Positions 42,667 through 50,662 of a stretch of 64,000 bases of DNA are shown here, in pieces. A model generated the notes under the pieces. The model searched no databases and had not been told where the DNA came from. It saw only the letters and a program-made list of their open reading frames with translations. The translations under genes and the position numbers were made by a program. Source of the DNA: Actinophytocola algeriensis (GTDB lineage Bacteria; Actinomycetota; Actinomycetes; Mycobacteriales; Pseudonocardiaceae); NCBI RefSeq assembly GCF_014203735.1, contig NZ_JACHJQ010000004.1:248001-312000 (forward strand). The letters are read 5' to 3'. The number at the start of each line of letters is the position of its first letter. Position 1 is the first letter of the stretch.

Positions 42667-43373
42667 TGCACACCCTCCTGTGGTACGTGGGGCGCGCGCG
42701 GCACCACCGGCAGCTTTCGCAGCCACAGCACGATGCCGTGGCGCTGGATCAGGAACCGCACTCGTTGCGGCACAAGGCAAAGCGTGTAGCCGAGCACTCG
42801 TCGTGCGGTGCCGGGGCCGACGCGGCGGCCGGTGAGCGTCGCCGTGAACGCGGGCTCGTCCTCCTGGCGCAGCGCGATCGTCAGTGACAGCCGCTCGTCC
42901 GGTGGTGGCAGCCGCATCCGGTAGTGGCCCGACACCTCGAGGAACGGGGACACGTAGAACTCCTTGTCCACCTCCGCGTGCCACCGCTCACCGGGGCGCA
43001 GCAGGTAGCAGTGCCGCTCGCCGTAGGTGTTGTGCACCTCGGCCACCACGCACAGCGGCGCCCCCGCCGCGTCCTCGCACCAGTAGACGGTCAGCGGGTT
43101 GAACACGTACCCGAGCGACCTCGGTGCCGCCAGCATGGTGATCCGCGCGGGCGCGGGGATCCCTCGGGTGGCGAGCCATTCCGTCAGGTTCGTCCGGATC
43201 GACCGGTCCGGGTCGCCGAGGTGGTCGGCCGCGCGGAACGACACCAGCCGGGACAGCGGCGATGTCAGGGGGAGGTCGTCGACGTCCACGAGCCACAGCC
43301 GCACGCGGTGGCTGAAGCGCCGGTCCAGCGCCCTGTGCCGCACGTGCGTGAGCTTCGCGGTGTACAGGATCAC
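42663..43373 (-). CDS. DUF1365 family protein
   Basis: 236 residues. LYTAKLTHVRHRALDRRFSHRVRLWLVDVDDLP (core THVRHR, FSHRV-LWLVDVD) and GYVFNPLTVYWCED are diagnostic of DUF1365 (COG3496). VHNTYGERHCYLL is a further conserved part. Function unproven; it almost always sits between the COG2907 oxidoreductase and a CFA-type methyltransferase, as here, implying work on the same fatty-acyl substrate. Both ends overlap neighbours by GTGA. Confidence 0.93.
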   Translation of the reverse strand: MILYTAKLTHVRHRALDRRFSHRVRLWLVDVDDLPLTSPLSRLVSFRAADHLGDPDRSIRTNLTEWLATRGIPAPARITMLAAPRSLGYVFNPLTVYWCEDAAGAPLCVVAEVHNTYGERHCYLLRPGERWHAEVDKEFYVSPFLEVSGHYRMRLPPPDERLSLTIALRQEDEPAFTATLTGRRVGPGTARRVLGYTLCLVPQRVRFLIQRHGIVLWLRKLPVVPRAPHVPQEGVQ

Positions 43374-44617
43374 CAGTCCACCCCGAACGCGGCGGCCGCC
43401 CGCACCCCCGACGCGCAGCCGTCCTCGTGGAACCCCCAGCCGTGGTAGGCGCCCGCGTACACCGTCCGGACCGTCGCGAGCGAGGGCAGGAACTGTTGTG
43501 CCGCAACGGACTCCGGTGTGTACACGGGGTGCTCGTAGGTCATCTTCGCGAGCACGGCGCCGGGGGCGACCCGGTCGGTCGCGTTCAGCGTCACGACGTA
43601 GGGCACCGGTCCACCCAGTCGCATGAGCCGGTTCATGTCGTAGCTCACCAGCACCTGGTCGGCGCCGGCGCAGGCCGGTTTCAGGTAGTTCCACGAGGCA
43701 CGCGCGCGGCGGGCCACCGGCAGCAGCGAGTCGTCCGAGTGCAGCCAGGTCTCGTTGCGGGAGTAGGTGAACGCGCCGAGGACCCGCTTCTCCTCCGGCG
43801 TGGGGTCGGCGAGGAGCGCGAGCGCCTCGTCGGCGTGCGTGGCCACGACCACCCGGTCCACGGTGTGCGTCTCGTCGCCGTCGTCGCGCACCTCGACACC
43901 GTGCGGCGTGCGGGCGACCGCCCGCACCGGCGTGCCGACGTGGACCGCGGTCAGCTCCTTCGCCGCGCGCTCGACGTACTCGCGGGACCCGCCCGCGACG
44001 GTCCGCCAGGTCGGTGCGCCGCCGACGGACAGCAGCCCGTGGTGGGCGAGGAAGCGGAACAGGTACCGCACGGGGTAGGCGCGGCTCACCTTCTCCGGTG
44101 CCGACCACACCGCGGAGACCACCGGCAGGAGGAAGTGCTCCGTGAAGTACCGGGAGTAACCCGCGGCGAACTCGCCCAACGTGACCTCCTCCCCGTCGCC
44201 GGCCAGTACGCGCCGCGCGTGGCGGTGGAACCGCGTGATCTCGGCCAGCATGCGCAGGTAGCGCGGTCGCAGCGCGTTGCGCGGCCGCGTGAACAGACCG
44301 GGGAGCCCCCGGGCGCCCGCGTACTCCAGGCCGCAGCCGAGGCAGCGCACACTCATCGACATCTCCGACTCGCGCGTGGTCACCCCCAGCTCGCCGAACA
44401 GGCGCAGCAGGTTCGGGTAGGTGCGTTCGTTGTGCACGATGAACCCGCTGTCCACGGCGACCGTGCCCGTGGGTGTCGGCACGTCGTGGGTGTGCGCGTG
44501 GCCGCCGAGCCGGGGCGCGGCCTCGAACAGCAGCACGTCGTAGCGGCGTTGCAGCAGGTAGGCGGCGGTCAGGCCGGCCACACCGGACCCGATGACGGCA
44601 ACCCTCTCGGTAGTCAT
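43370..44617 (-). CDS. NAD(P)/FAD-dependent oxidoreductase (COG2907)
   Basis: 415 residues. N-terminal dinucleotide-binding VAVIGSGVAGLTAAYLLQ, then LFEAAPRLGGHAHT (the flavin GG doublet). Segment SMSVRCLGCGLEYAG and DRVVVATHADEALALL, plus C-terminal VYAGAYHGWGFHEDGC, fit COG2907 amine-oxidase-like enzymes. It probably desaturates or oxidises fatty-acyl chains before methylation by the operon's CFA-type enzyme. First gene of the four-gene operon, divergent from a FadR-type regulator 305 bp away. The ATG at 44617 has no strong ribosome site. Confidence 0.92.
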   Translation of the reverse strand: MTTERVAVIGSGVAGLTAAYLLQRRYDVLLFEAAPRLGGHAHTHDVPTPTGTVAVDSGFIVHNERTYPNLLRLFGELGVTTRESEMSMSVRCLGCGLEYAGARGLPGLFTRPRNALRPRYLRMLAEITRFHRHARRVLAGDGEEVTLGEFAAGYSRYFTEHFLLPVVSAVWSAPEKVSRAYPVRYLFRFLAHHGLLSVGGAPTWRTVAGGSREYVERAAKELTAVHVGTPVRAVARTPHGVEVRDDGDETHTVDRVVVATHADEALALLADPTPEEKRVLGAFTYSRNETWLHSDDSLLPVARRARASWNYLKPACAGADQVLVSYDMNRLMRLGGPVPYVVTLNATDRVAPGAVLAKMTYEHPVYTPESVAAQQFLPSLATVRTVYAGAYHGWGFHEDGCASGVRAAAAFGVDW

Positions 44618-44922
44618 GCCAGTGATTCGGTGCCGGAGGGTGTTCGGCTTGCACCAGTCGCCCGCGCGCGTGGACGGTGCGCGGTCCGGCCGTGGATATT
44701 TCGGCGATGCGGGTCCGCGGTGGCATTTTTGACGCATCTGTGGCGCCAGTCGGCCGAACTTGTAACGAGCGCGGCCCGGGCAGCGATGCTGTATCGGCTC
44801 GCCCGTTGTTCGGGTAAACCATTGCTCTCGGGAATATCCGGCCGCGCCGTCCGGAATCTTCCCGTTGCCTTCGGAAAAAGCCTGACCGAAATGGGAGACA
44901 TTCTCGCCAATGTCGCTAACAT
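44618..44922. other. 305-bp divergent promoter region without a gene
   Basis: Non-coding region between the lipid-modification operon and its divergent FadR-type regulator. GC content falls toward the regulator side. I see no strong palindrome or CTN3-type FadR site. Both promoters must lie here. Confidence 0.5.
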
Positions 44923-45675
44923 GTGCGGGTGGCAGCAACAGGCGCGGGGACGCCCAGGAGGCCGGTCAGACGCAGCGACAAGGTGTCAGAGGCGATCGCA
45001 CGAGATATCGTCCGCCGAATCGGCGCCGAAGAGCTCGCCCCGGGAACGCAGCTGCCACCGGAAGCCAAGATGCTTGAGGAGTACCGCGTGGGTCGCGGCT
45101 CCCTGCGTGAGGCGCTGCGCATTCTGGAGGTGCACGGGCTGATCTCGATCAAGCCCGGCCCGCGCGGTGGCCCCACCGTCGACCAGGTCCACACCGAGAA
45201 CTTCGGCCGCATGGCCACCCTGTACTTCCAGATGGACGGGGTGACCTTCGCGGATCTCATCGAAGCGCTGATCATCATGGAGCCCACGCTCGCCGCGCTC
45301 GCGGCGCAGCGGCACGACCCCCAGCTCGTCGTCGAGATGACCCGGTTCACCCGGCCGGCCCGCACCGACGACGAGGAGTACGCCCGTGACGCGGCCGACT
45401 TCCACCGGCTCGTCGCGGCCATGTCCGGTAACCCGGTCATGAGCCTGTTCGGGCAGTCGCTCAACGACATTGTGCGGGACCGGGTTTCCCCGCCGCTGTT
45501 TCCGAAGTCGCGACGACCCGCCGTCTTGAATGTCCACTGTGACATCGCGCGCGCGATCATCGACGGCGACGCGGACCGCGCCGAGGAACTGATGCGGGAG
45601 CACATGGCTGAATATGCGGCATATGTGCGGAGGCGGCATCCTGGACTCATGAAGGAGGTCGTGGACTGGCGCTGA
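44923..45675 (+). CDS. GntR/FadR family transcriptional regulator
   Basis: 250 residues. A winged helix (EAIARDIVRRIGAEELAPGTQLPPEAKMLEEYRVGRGSLREALRILEVHGLI, core GTQLPPE and VGRGSLREALR) plus an FCD effector domain (DFHRLVAAMSGNPVMSLF; AIIDGDADRAEELMREHM). FadR-type members bind acyl-CoA or organic acids. Its position divergent from the fatty-acid-modification operon suggests that it controls that operon. GTG at 44923 or 44929; an ATG at 44921 is out of frame. Confidence 0.9.
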   Translation: MRVAATGAGTPRRPVRRSDKVSEAIARDIVRRIGAEELAPGTQLPPEAKMLEEYRVGRGSLREALRILEVHGLISIKPGPRGGPTVDQVHTENFGRMATLYFQMDGVTFADLIEALIIMEPTLAALAAQRHDPQLVVEMTRFTRPARTDDEEYARDAADFHRLVAAMSGNPVMSLFGQSLNDIVRDRVSPPLFPKSRRPAVLNVHCDIARAIIDGDADRAEELMREHMAEYAAYVRRRHPGLMKEVVDWR

Positions 45676-45743
45676 CTGGCCCTGGCTGGCCCCTGGCCGG
45701 CCCTGACCGGGCCTTGCGCCGGGCTCTGACTGAGCCATGACTG
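45672..45743. repeat. CTGGCC-rich degenerate repeat after the FadR-type gene
   Basis: Starting at the stop codon, CTGGCC/CTGACC units repeat about six times with GGCCGGCC and GGGCC palindromes. It can fold extensively and is likely the transcription end of the regulator gene. Confidence 0.5.
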
Positions 45744-45794
45744 ACGCTGGACGTGCTGACCGGAGCGCGCGGGTCCGGGTTGACGACGTTGTCG

Positions 45795-45824
45795 TTGACT
45801 GCGTGGTTCACAACGGATTAGGTA
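45795..45824 (+). promoter_or_regulatory. predicted promoter for a leaderless ECF sigma mRNA
   Basis: TTGACT (45795-45800), 18-bp spacer, TAGGTA (45819-45824). Transcription would start about 7 bp downstream, at the GTG (45831), so the mRNA would have no leader. No Shine-Dalgarno is present, which agrees. Confidence 0.55.
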
Positions 45825-45830
45825 GGTTTG

Positions 45831-47078
45831 GTGACAGGGGACCGGAGGTCCGACGCGGAGCTCATCGCGGCTGTACGGCGCGGTGACTCCGAGGCGTACG
45901 GTGAGCTCTACGAGCGGCACCTGCACGCGGCGAAACGAGCCGCGTCGTGCCTGTCGAAGACGGCCGCGGAGCGGGAAGACCTGGTCGCGGACGCTTTCAC
46001 CCGGGTGCTCCGGGTGCTGCGTGACGGCGGCGGCCCCACCGAGGAGTTCCGCGCCTACCTTCTCGTCACGCTGCGCAACGCCGCCATCAGCGGGGCGCGC
46101 GGCGCGACCGTGTCGTTGTACGCCGACGTGCCGGAGGTCTACCTCCCCCAGCCGGGTGGTGATCCGGTGCTGCACCAGTGGGACGCGAACGCCGCCGCGA
46201 GCGCGTTCGCGAGCCTGCCGGAGCGGTGGCGGACCGTGCTGTGGCACACCGAGGTCGAGGACGAGTCACCGGCCGAGATCGCGCCGCTCCTGGGACTGCG
46301 GCCCAACGGTGTCGCGGCGCTCGCGTACCGGGCGCGGGAAGGGCTGCGGCAGGCGTACCTGCGTGCGCACCTGACCGAGGTCGAGGGCCGCGAATGCCAG
46401 GCGACCGTCTCGAAGCTCGCCGGGTGGGTGCGCAGCAGCGTGCCGGACCCGCTCAGCCGCAAGATCAGCAAGCACCTCGCGCGGTGCGCCGAGTGCCGTG
46501 TCCGCGCCGACACCCTCGCCAAGGCCAACGCCGAGCTGCGCTCGTCGGTGGCGCCGCTGCTGCTCGGCGCGTCGCTGGCCGCCGGCTACCTGCCCGCGGC
46601 CGCGCCGGTGACGGTCGCGAAGACGCTGGTCGCGAAGGCCGCCGCGATCGTCGTCATCGCCGCGACGGCCGTGACCACGGTGGCGTCGTCGCCGCGCGTC
46701 GCCGCGTGCGACCCGCTGGCCCAGGTGCCCGCGCTGGCCGACCCGACGTCGGCCACCGAGACGATCATCCATGGCCCGGTCTCGTTCGCGCGGCCGACGG
46801 CGGGCGCGCCGTCCACAGGGGAACCCGCGGTCGACGGCGGTGGTGGCGCGATGCCGGCCGGCACGGAGGTCCCCGCCACGTCCGTTCCTGCCACGTCTGT
46901 CCCCTCGGCGGTCCCATCCCCGCCGCGTGCCTCCGTGGCCGAGGAGCGGATCGCCGCCAAGGAGGAGCGCAAGGCCGAGAAGGAAGCGGCCAAGTCGGCC
47001 CGCAAGGAGGCCAAGGAGCAGGCGAAGGCCGAGAAGAAGGCGGAGAAGGACGCCGAGAAGGACGACAAGGGCAAGTGA
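45831..47078 (+). CDS. ECF sigma factor fused to zinc-finger and transmembrane tail
   Basis: 415 residues. Sigma region 2 is about 5-90 (DSEAYGELYERHLHAAKR; DLVADAFTRVLRVL), region 4 about 125-180 (LPERWRTVLWHTEVEDESPAEIAPLLGLRPNGVAALAYRAREGLR). Then HLARCAECRV (H-x3-C-x2-C) matches the anti-sigma zinc-binding motif. A hydrophobic helix follows (AKAAAIVVIAATAVTTVAS), then an outside segment with Pro/Ser/Thr-rich part, ending in a Lys/Glu/Ala-rich tail (EERKAEKEAAKSARKEAKEQ and on). This is a sigma factor carrying its own membrane-anchoring anti-sigma-like module. GTG start, probably leaderless. Confidence 0.88.
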   Translation: MTGDRRSDAELIAAVRRGDSEAYGELYERHLHAAKRAASCLSKTAAEREDLVADAFTRVLRVLRDGGGPTEEFRAYLLVTLRNAAISGARGATVSLYADVPEVYLPQPGGDPVLHQWDANAAASAFASLPERWRTVLWHTEVEDESPAEIAPLLGLRPNGVAALAYRAREGLRQAYLRAHLTEVEGRECQATVSKLAGWVRSSVPDPLSRKISKHLARCAECRVRADTLAKANAELRSSVAPLLLGASLAAGYLPAAAPVTVAKTLVAKAAAIVVIAATAVTTVASSPRVAACDPLAQVPALADPTSATETIIHGPVSFARPTAGAPSTGEPAVDGGGGAMPAGTEVPATSVPATSVPSAVPSPPRASVAEERIAAKEERKAEKEAAKSARKEAKEQAKAEKKAEKDAEKDDKGK

Positions 47079-47133
47079 CCCCGGGTCGGCGGTAGGCACC
47101 GCTCAGGGGTGCCGAACGCGAGACCCGTGGGGG

Positions 47134-48375
47134 TCAGCGCTCCGGCAGTCCCGCCGCCTTCCTGGTCAGGTACTCCCGTTCCGGGCGGCTCGACGTCGCC
47201 TTGGCCGCCCGCAGGTAGTGCTCGCGGGCCGCGGGCAGGTCACCCGACGCTTCCAGGAGGTGGGCGCGCAGGCCGTCCACGCGGTAGTGGCCTGCCAGGC
47301 GCGGGTCGGCGGCCGCCCGGTCGAGCGTGGCCATGGCCGCGGCCGGGCCGTGGACCTTCAGTTCGGCCACCGCCTGGTTGAGGGTGGTCATCGGGTTGTC
47401 CGCGATGCCGGCCAGCAGCCGGTACAGGCCGAGGATCTGCGGCCAGTCCGTCTCCGCGTCGCTGTCGGCCTCGTCGTGGACCGCCGCGATCGCGGCCTGC
47501 AGCTGGTAGGGGCCGAACCGGTCCGTCGACGTCAGCGCCTTCGACACCAGTGCCACGCCCTCCGCGATCGCGTCGCGGTCCCAGCGCGACCGGTCCTGCT
47601 CCGCCATCGGCACCAGGTCGCCCGCCGGGCCGGTCCGCGCCGCCCGCCGGGCGTCGGTCAGCAGCATCAGTGCCAACAGGCCCGTGACCTCGTGGTCGTC
47701 CGGCAGCATCCGGTGCAGCAGCCGCGTCAGCCGGATCGCCTCCGTCGTCAGCTCGACCCGCTGCAGCGACTCACCCGCCGTCGACGCGTAGCCCTCGTTG
47801 AAGATCAGGTACAGCACGTGCAGCACCGCGGCCAGCCGCTCGGGCAACTCCGGCGGCGCGGGCAGCCGGAAAGCCGAGCCCTTGATCTTCTGCTTCGCCC
47901 TCGTCACCCGTTTCGCCATGGTGGCCTCGGGCACCAGGAACGCGGTCGCGATCTCCGCCGTCGTGAGACCGCCGACCGCCCGCAGTGTCAGCGGGATCTG
48001 CGCCGACGCGGCCAGGTCCGGGTGGCAGCACAGGAACAGCAGCATGAGCGTGTCGTCCGCGTCGGCGGGTGGCGCGTCGGCCGCGGGGGACAGGAACCGG
48101 TCGCGCGGGATGTGCGTGCCCTCCGTGTCCTCCCGCCGCCGCCGCGCGATCTCGCTGCGCAGGTGGTCGGTCATCCGCCGGTGCGCGACCCGGATCAGCC
48201 ACCCGGGCGGGTTGTCCGGCCTGCCGTCCCGAGGCCACTGCAGTGCGGCGTCGATCAGCGCCTCCTGCACCGCGTCCTCCGCGGCACCGAAGTCGCCGAA
48301 CCGGCGCACGAGCGCCCCGAGGACCTGCGGCGCCAGCTCGCGCAGCAGGTCCTCGAGCGGGGCCGGGGTGCTCAG
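47134..48375 (-). CDS. ECF42-type RNA polymerase sigma factor (SnoaL-free, long C-terminal)
   Basis: 413 residues. LLRELAPQVLGALVRRFGDFGAAEDAVQEAL (core LGALVRRFGDF) opens region 2. A C-terminal TPR-like ~200-residue part (LPERLAAVLHVLYLIFNEGYAS, core LYLIFNEGY; PDDHEVTGLLALMLL) is typical of ECF42. The partner YCII-related gene directly upstream is standard for this group. No ATG, GTG or TTG lies near the expected N-terminus; the family start coincides with a CTG (48375-48373) that overlaps the YCII stop as CTGA, so I take CTG as the start, translationally coupled. Confidence 0.88.
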   Translation of the reverse strand: MSTPAPLEDLLRELAPQVLGALVRRFGDFGAAEDAVQEALIDAALQWPRDGRPDNPPGWLIRVAHRRMTDHLRSEIARRRREDTEGTHIPRDRFLSPAADAPPADADDTLMLLFLCCHPDLAASAQIPLTLRAVGGLTTAEIATAFLVPEATMAKRVTRAKQKIKGSAFRLPAPPELPERLAAVLHVLYLIFNEGYASTAGESLQRVELTTEAIRLTRLLHRMLPDDHEVTGLLALMLLTDARRAARTGPAGDLVPMAEQDRSRWDRDAIAEGVALVSKALTSTDRFGPYQLQAAIAAVHDEADSDAETDWPQILGLYRLLAGIADNPMTTLNQAVAELKVHGPAAAMATLDRAAADPRLAGHYRVDGLRAHLLEASGDLPAAREHYLRAAKATSSRPEREYLTRKAAGLPER

Positions 48376-48758
48376 AACGGCTCCGGTCCGGACGGGATGG
48401 GCCGGACCTCGACGGTGTCGCCGACCGCGTCGACCACTCGTGCGGCGATCTCCATGACCCGTTCGTGTGACGCGCAGTCCAGGATCGCGTAGCTCACCAG
48501 CACCTCCTTGACCTCGGCGTACGGCCCGTCCGTGGTCACCACGCCGTCGGCGCTCTTGCGGATGGTCTTGGTGTGCGACGGGTCCGCGAGGCCCTCGGTC
48601 GCCACGAACTCGCCGGTCGCCGTCAGCTCCTTGTTCAGCTGCTCGTAGAAGTCGCAGGCCTCCTGGACCTCCTTGGGCATGGGCGCGTTCGGGTCCCAGT
48701 TCGCCATCGCCTCTCCCCAGGCCTCGGCGTTCGTGTAGGCCAGCATGATGTACTTCAT
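48372..48758 (-). CDS. YCII-related (DGPF domain) protein, ECF42 partner
   Basis: 128 residues. MKYIMLAYTN-E opens like YciI/DGPF proteins, and GVVTTDGPYAEVKEVLVSYAILD contains the DGPF-type motif (DGPYAE-KE). Such proteins precede ECF42 sigma genes and may sense or inhibit. GGAGG lies 8 nt ahead of the ATG (48758); a GTG two codons upstream is too close. The stop overlaps the sigma CTG start. Confidence 0.92.
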   Translation of the reverse strand: MKYIMLAYTNAEAWGEAMANWDPNAPMPKEVQEACDFYEQLNKELTATGEFVATEGLADPSHTKTIRKSADGVVTTDGPYAEVKEVLVSYAILDCASHERVMEIAARVVDAVGDTVEVRPIPSGPEPF

Positions 48759-48930
48759 GGTCACTCCTCCGTTCGGGGCTTACGGCGATACGTCGTAGCC
48801 GCCGGACCGCGCGGGACATCCTCCTCCAGAATCTTCCCGGCGGGATCCCCCGCGCCGGAGGCCGTGCGCGGCGGGCCGCGGTCGCGGCGGGTGGCGCACG
48901 CCCGCCGCACACCGGGTGGAACGAAACTTT

Positions 48931-48944
48931 CGGGAGCGCTCACA
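48931..48944. promoter_or_regulatory. LacI/CebR-like operator upstream of the second glycan operon
   Basis: CGGGAGCGCTCACA matches 12 of 14 positions of the GGGAGCGCTCCC palindrome bound by CebR-type LacI regulators of cellobiose genes. It lies 48-61 bp ahead of the ATG at 48992. Confidence 0.55.
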
Positions 48945-48946
48945 CC

Positions 48947-48962
48947 AGGAAAGCCTTTTCCT
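48947..48962. promoter_or_regulatory. second palindrome upstream of the second glycan operon
   Basis: AGGAAAGCCTTTTCCT has 6-bp perfect arms (AGGAAA/TTTCCT), located 30 bp ahead of the start. Regulator unknown; it may be an additional binding site. Confidence 0.4.
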
Positions 48963-48991
48963 CGGGAAAGACTGCCGCTACGCTCCGAAGC

Positions 48992-50662
48992 ATGGATCGG
49001 CGCGACTTCCTGCGGTCTGCCGGAACCACGGCGGCAAGCGGTTACCTGCTGGCCGCGACTGCCGGCGTCGCCGCCGCGAGTGATCGTCCACAGTGGAACA
49101 GACGTTGGCGTTCCTACCTGTCGAACCCGGATTCCCACCCGCTGATCCCCAACGTCTCCCACGCGGGCTACCGGCGTGGCGAGTTGCCGCTGCCCAGGCT
49201 GGGCGTCCGGGTGAGCGTGACCGCGTTCGGCGCGGTCGGCGACGGCGTGACCGACTGCACGGCCGCGTTCACCGAGGCCGTCGAGCGGGTCGGCGCCACA
49301 GGTGGCGGCACCGTGTACGTCCCGCCCGGCACCTACCTGCTGACCGGCATCGTGTGGGTCCACCACAGCCGGGTCGCGATCCGCGGTGCTGGCCGCCACC
49401 GCACGCGCCTGTTCTTCGACCGTTCCCTGACCGAGTGCTACCGCCCCGGGTCGCGCAACGAGTGGTCGTGGTCCGGTGGTCTCGTCTGGTTCATCCCGCG
49501 CGAGCTGCGGGGCGCGCTGGAGGAGAGTGGCTTCACCGGCAACGAGGGCTGGCTCGCCAACCGGGACCTGTCCACCGTCACCGCCGACGTGCCACGCGGT
49601 CGCCGCCGGATCCCGGTCTCCGACCCGTCCGCGTTCCAGACCGGCCGCCACGTCCTGCTGCTGGCCGACAACACGACCGACAACTCACTGCTCGCCCACC
49701 TCGCGGGCGACGTCCCGGGCACCGCCACCTACGCGTGGGCGACCGCGGCCAAGCGCCTTCGCCCGGAGCTGACCGACTGGCCGCTCGCGGTCAACTTCGC
49801 GCGGTACCGGTTCCCGGTGCAGGTGCACCGGGTCGAGAAGGACGCGGTCGTGCTCGCGCAGCCGCTGAAGATCGACCTGCGGGCGGGCTGGTCGCCCCGG
49901 TTCGCCACGCTCGGTCCGGCGATCACCGAGTCGGGCATCGAGGACCTCACGATCGAGATGCGCCAGGTCCCGCAGACCGCCCACCACCTCGACCCCGGCT
50001 TCAACGGCCCGCACTTCCAGGCCGCCATGAACTGCTGGGTGCGCGACGTCGACCTGTGGCACGCCGACAACGGCTTCGGCTCCACGACCACCAAGGGCGT
50101 CACGATGACCGGCGTCCGGGTCGGTGGCCGCGCCCGGCACCACACGTTCATCTGCCGCGTCCAGACCCACGACCTGCTGGTCGACCACTTCGAGATCCCG
50201 GCCGCCACCACCCCGCTCGCGCCGGGCGCCGCGCACCACGGCATCAACACCGAGGGGTTCTCGTCGGGCAACGTGTGGTCGAACGGTGTCATGGAGGGCA
50301 CGTTCGACTCGCACCGCGCGCTGCCGTTCGAGAGCGTGCGCACCGCGATCACGGTGACCAACAACGGCATCACCGGTGGCGCGGGTGACGCGGGACCCCG
50401 CTGGGGCGCGCGGTTCTGCCACTGGAACGTCGACGTGCTCGGCGGCCGCGCACACGGGGTGCGGCTGGAGGAGCACGCCCCGTACAGCGCGGCGGTCGGC
50501 GTGCGCGGGACCACCGGCCCGACGGATCATCCGAAGGACTTCACCGGCGAGCTGTCGTCGGTCGTCGACGCGCTCGACGAGGCGGTCCTGCCTGCGAACC
50601 TGTACGAAGCCCAGCTGCGCCACCGGTTGCGCGGCACGACCCAGGAGCGTGGCGATGCGTAG
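48992..50662 (+). CDS. Tat-exported beta-helix protein, pectate-lyase-3-like
   Basis: 556 residues. Twin-arginine signal (DRRDFLRSAG, then a hydrophobic AASGYLLAATAGVAAAS). The domain begins VSVTAFGAVGDGVTDCTAAFTEAVE, the classic start of Pectate_lyase_3/GH28-like beta-helices (GAVGDGVTD core), followed by GGGTVYVPPGTYLLTG. Later coils have HTFICRVQTHDLLVDHFE and GVRLEEHAPY. It is probably an extracellular polysaccharide lyase or hydrolase. The first gene of an operon with an ABC importer; the lipoprotein gene overlaps its end by 8 bp. Upstream lies a LacI-type operator. Confidence 0.85.
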   Translation: MDRRDFLRSAGTTAASGYLLAATAGVAAASDRPQWNRRWRSYLSNPDSHPLIPNVSHAGYRRGELPLPRLGVRVSVTAFGAVGDGVTDCTAAFTEAVERVGATGGGTVYVPPGTYLLTGIVWVHHSRVAIRGAGRHRTRLFFDRSLTECYRPGSRNEWSWSGGLVWFIPRELRGALEESGFTGNEGWLANRDLSTVTADVPRGRRRIPVSDPSAFQTGRHVLLLADNTTDNSLLAHLAGDVPGTATYAWATAAKRLRPELTDWPLAVNFARYRFPVQVHRVEKDAVVLAQPLKIDLRAGWSPRFATLGPAITESGIEDLTIEMRQVPQTAHHLDPGFNGPHFQAAMNCWVRDVDLWHADNGFGSTTTKGVTMTGVRVGGRARHHTFICRVQTHDLLVDHFEIPAATTPLAPGAAHHGINTEGFSSGNVWSNGVMEGTFDSHRALPFESVRTAITVTNNGITGGAGDAGPRWGARFCHWNVDVLGGRAHGVRLEEHAPYSAAVGVRGTTGPTDHPKDFTGELSSVVDALDEAVLPANLYEAQLRHRLRGTTQERGDA

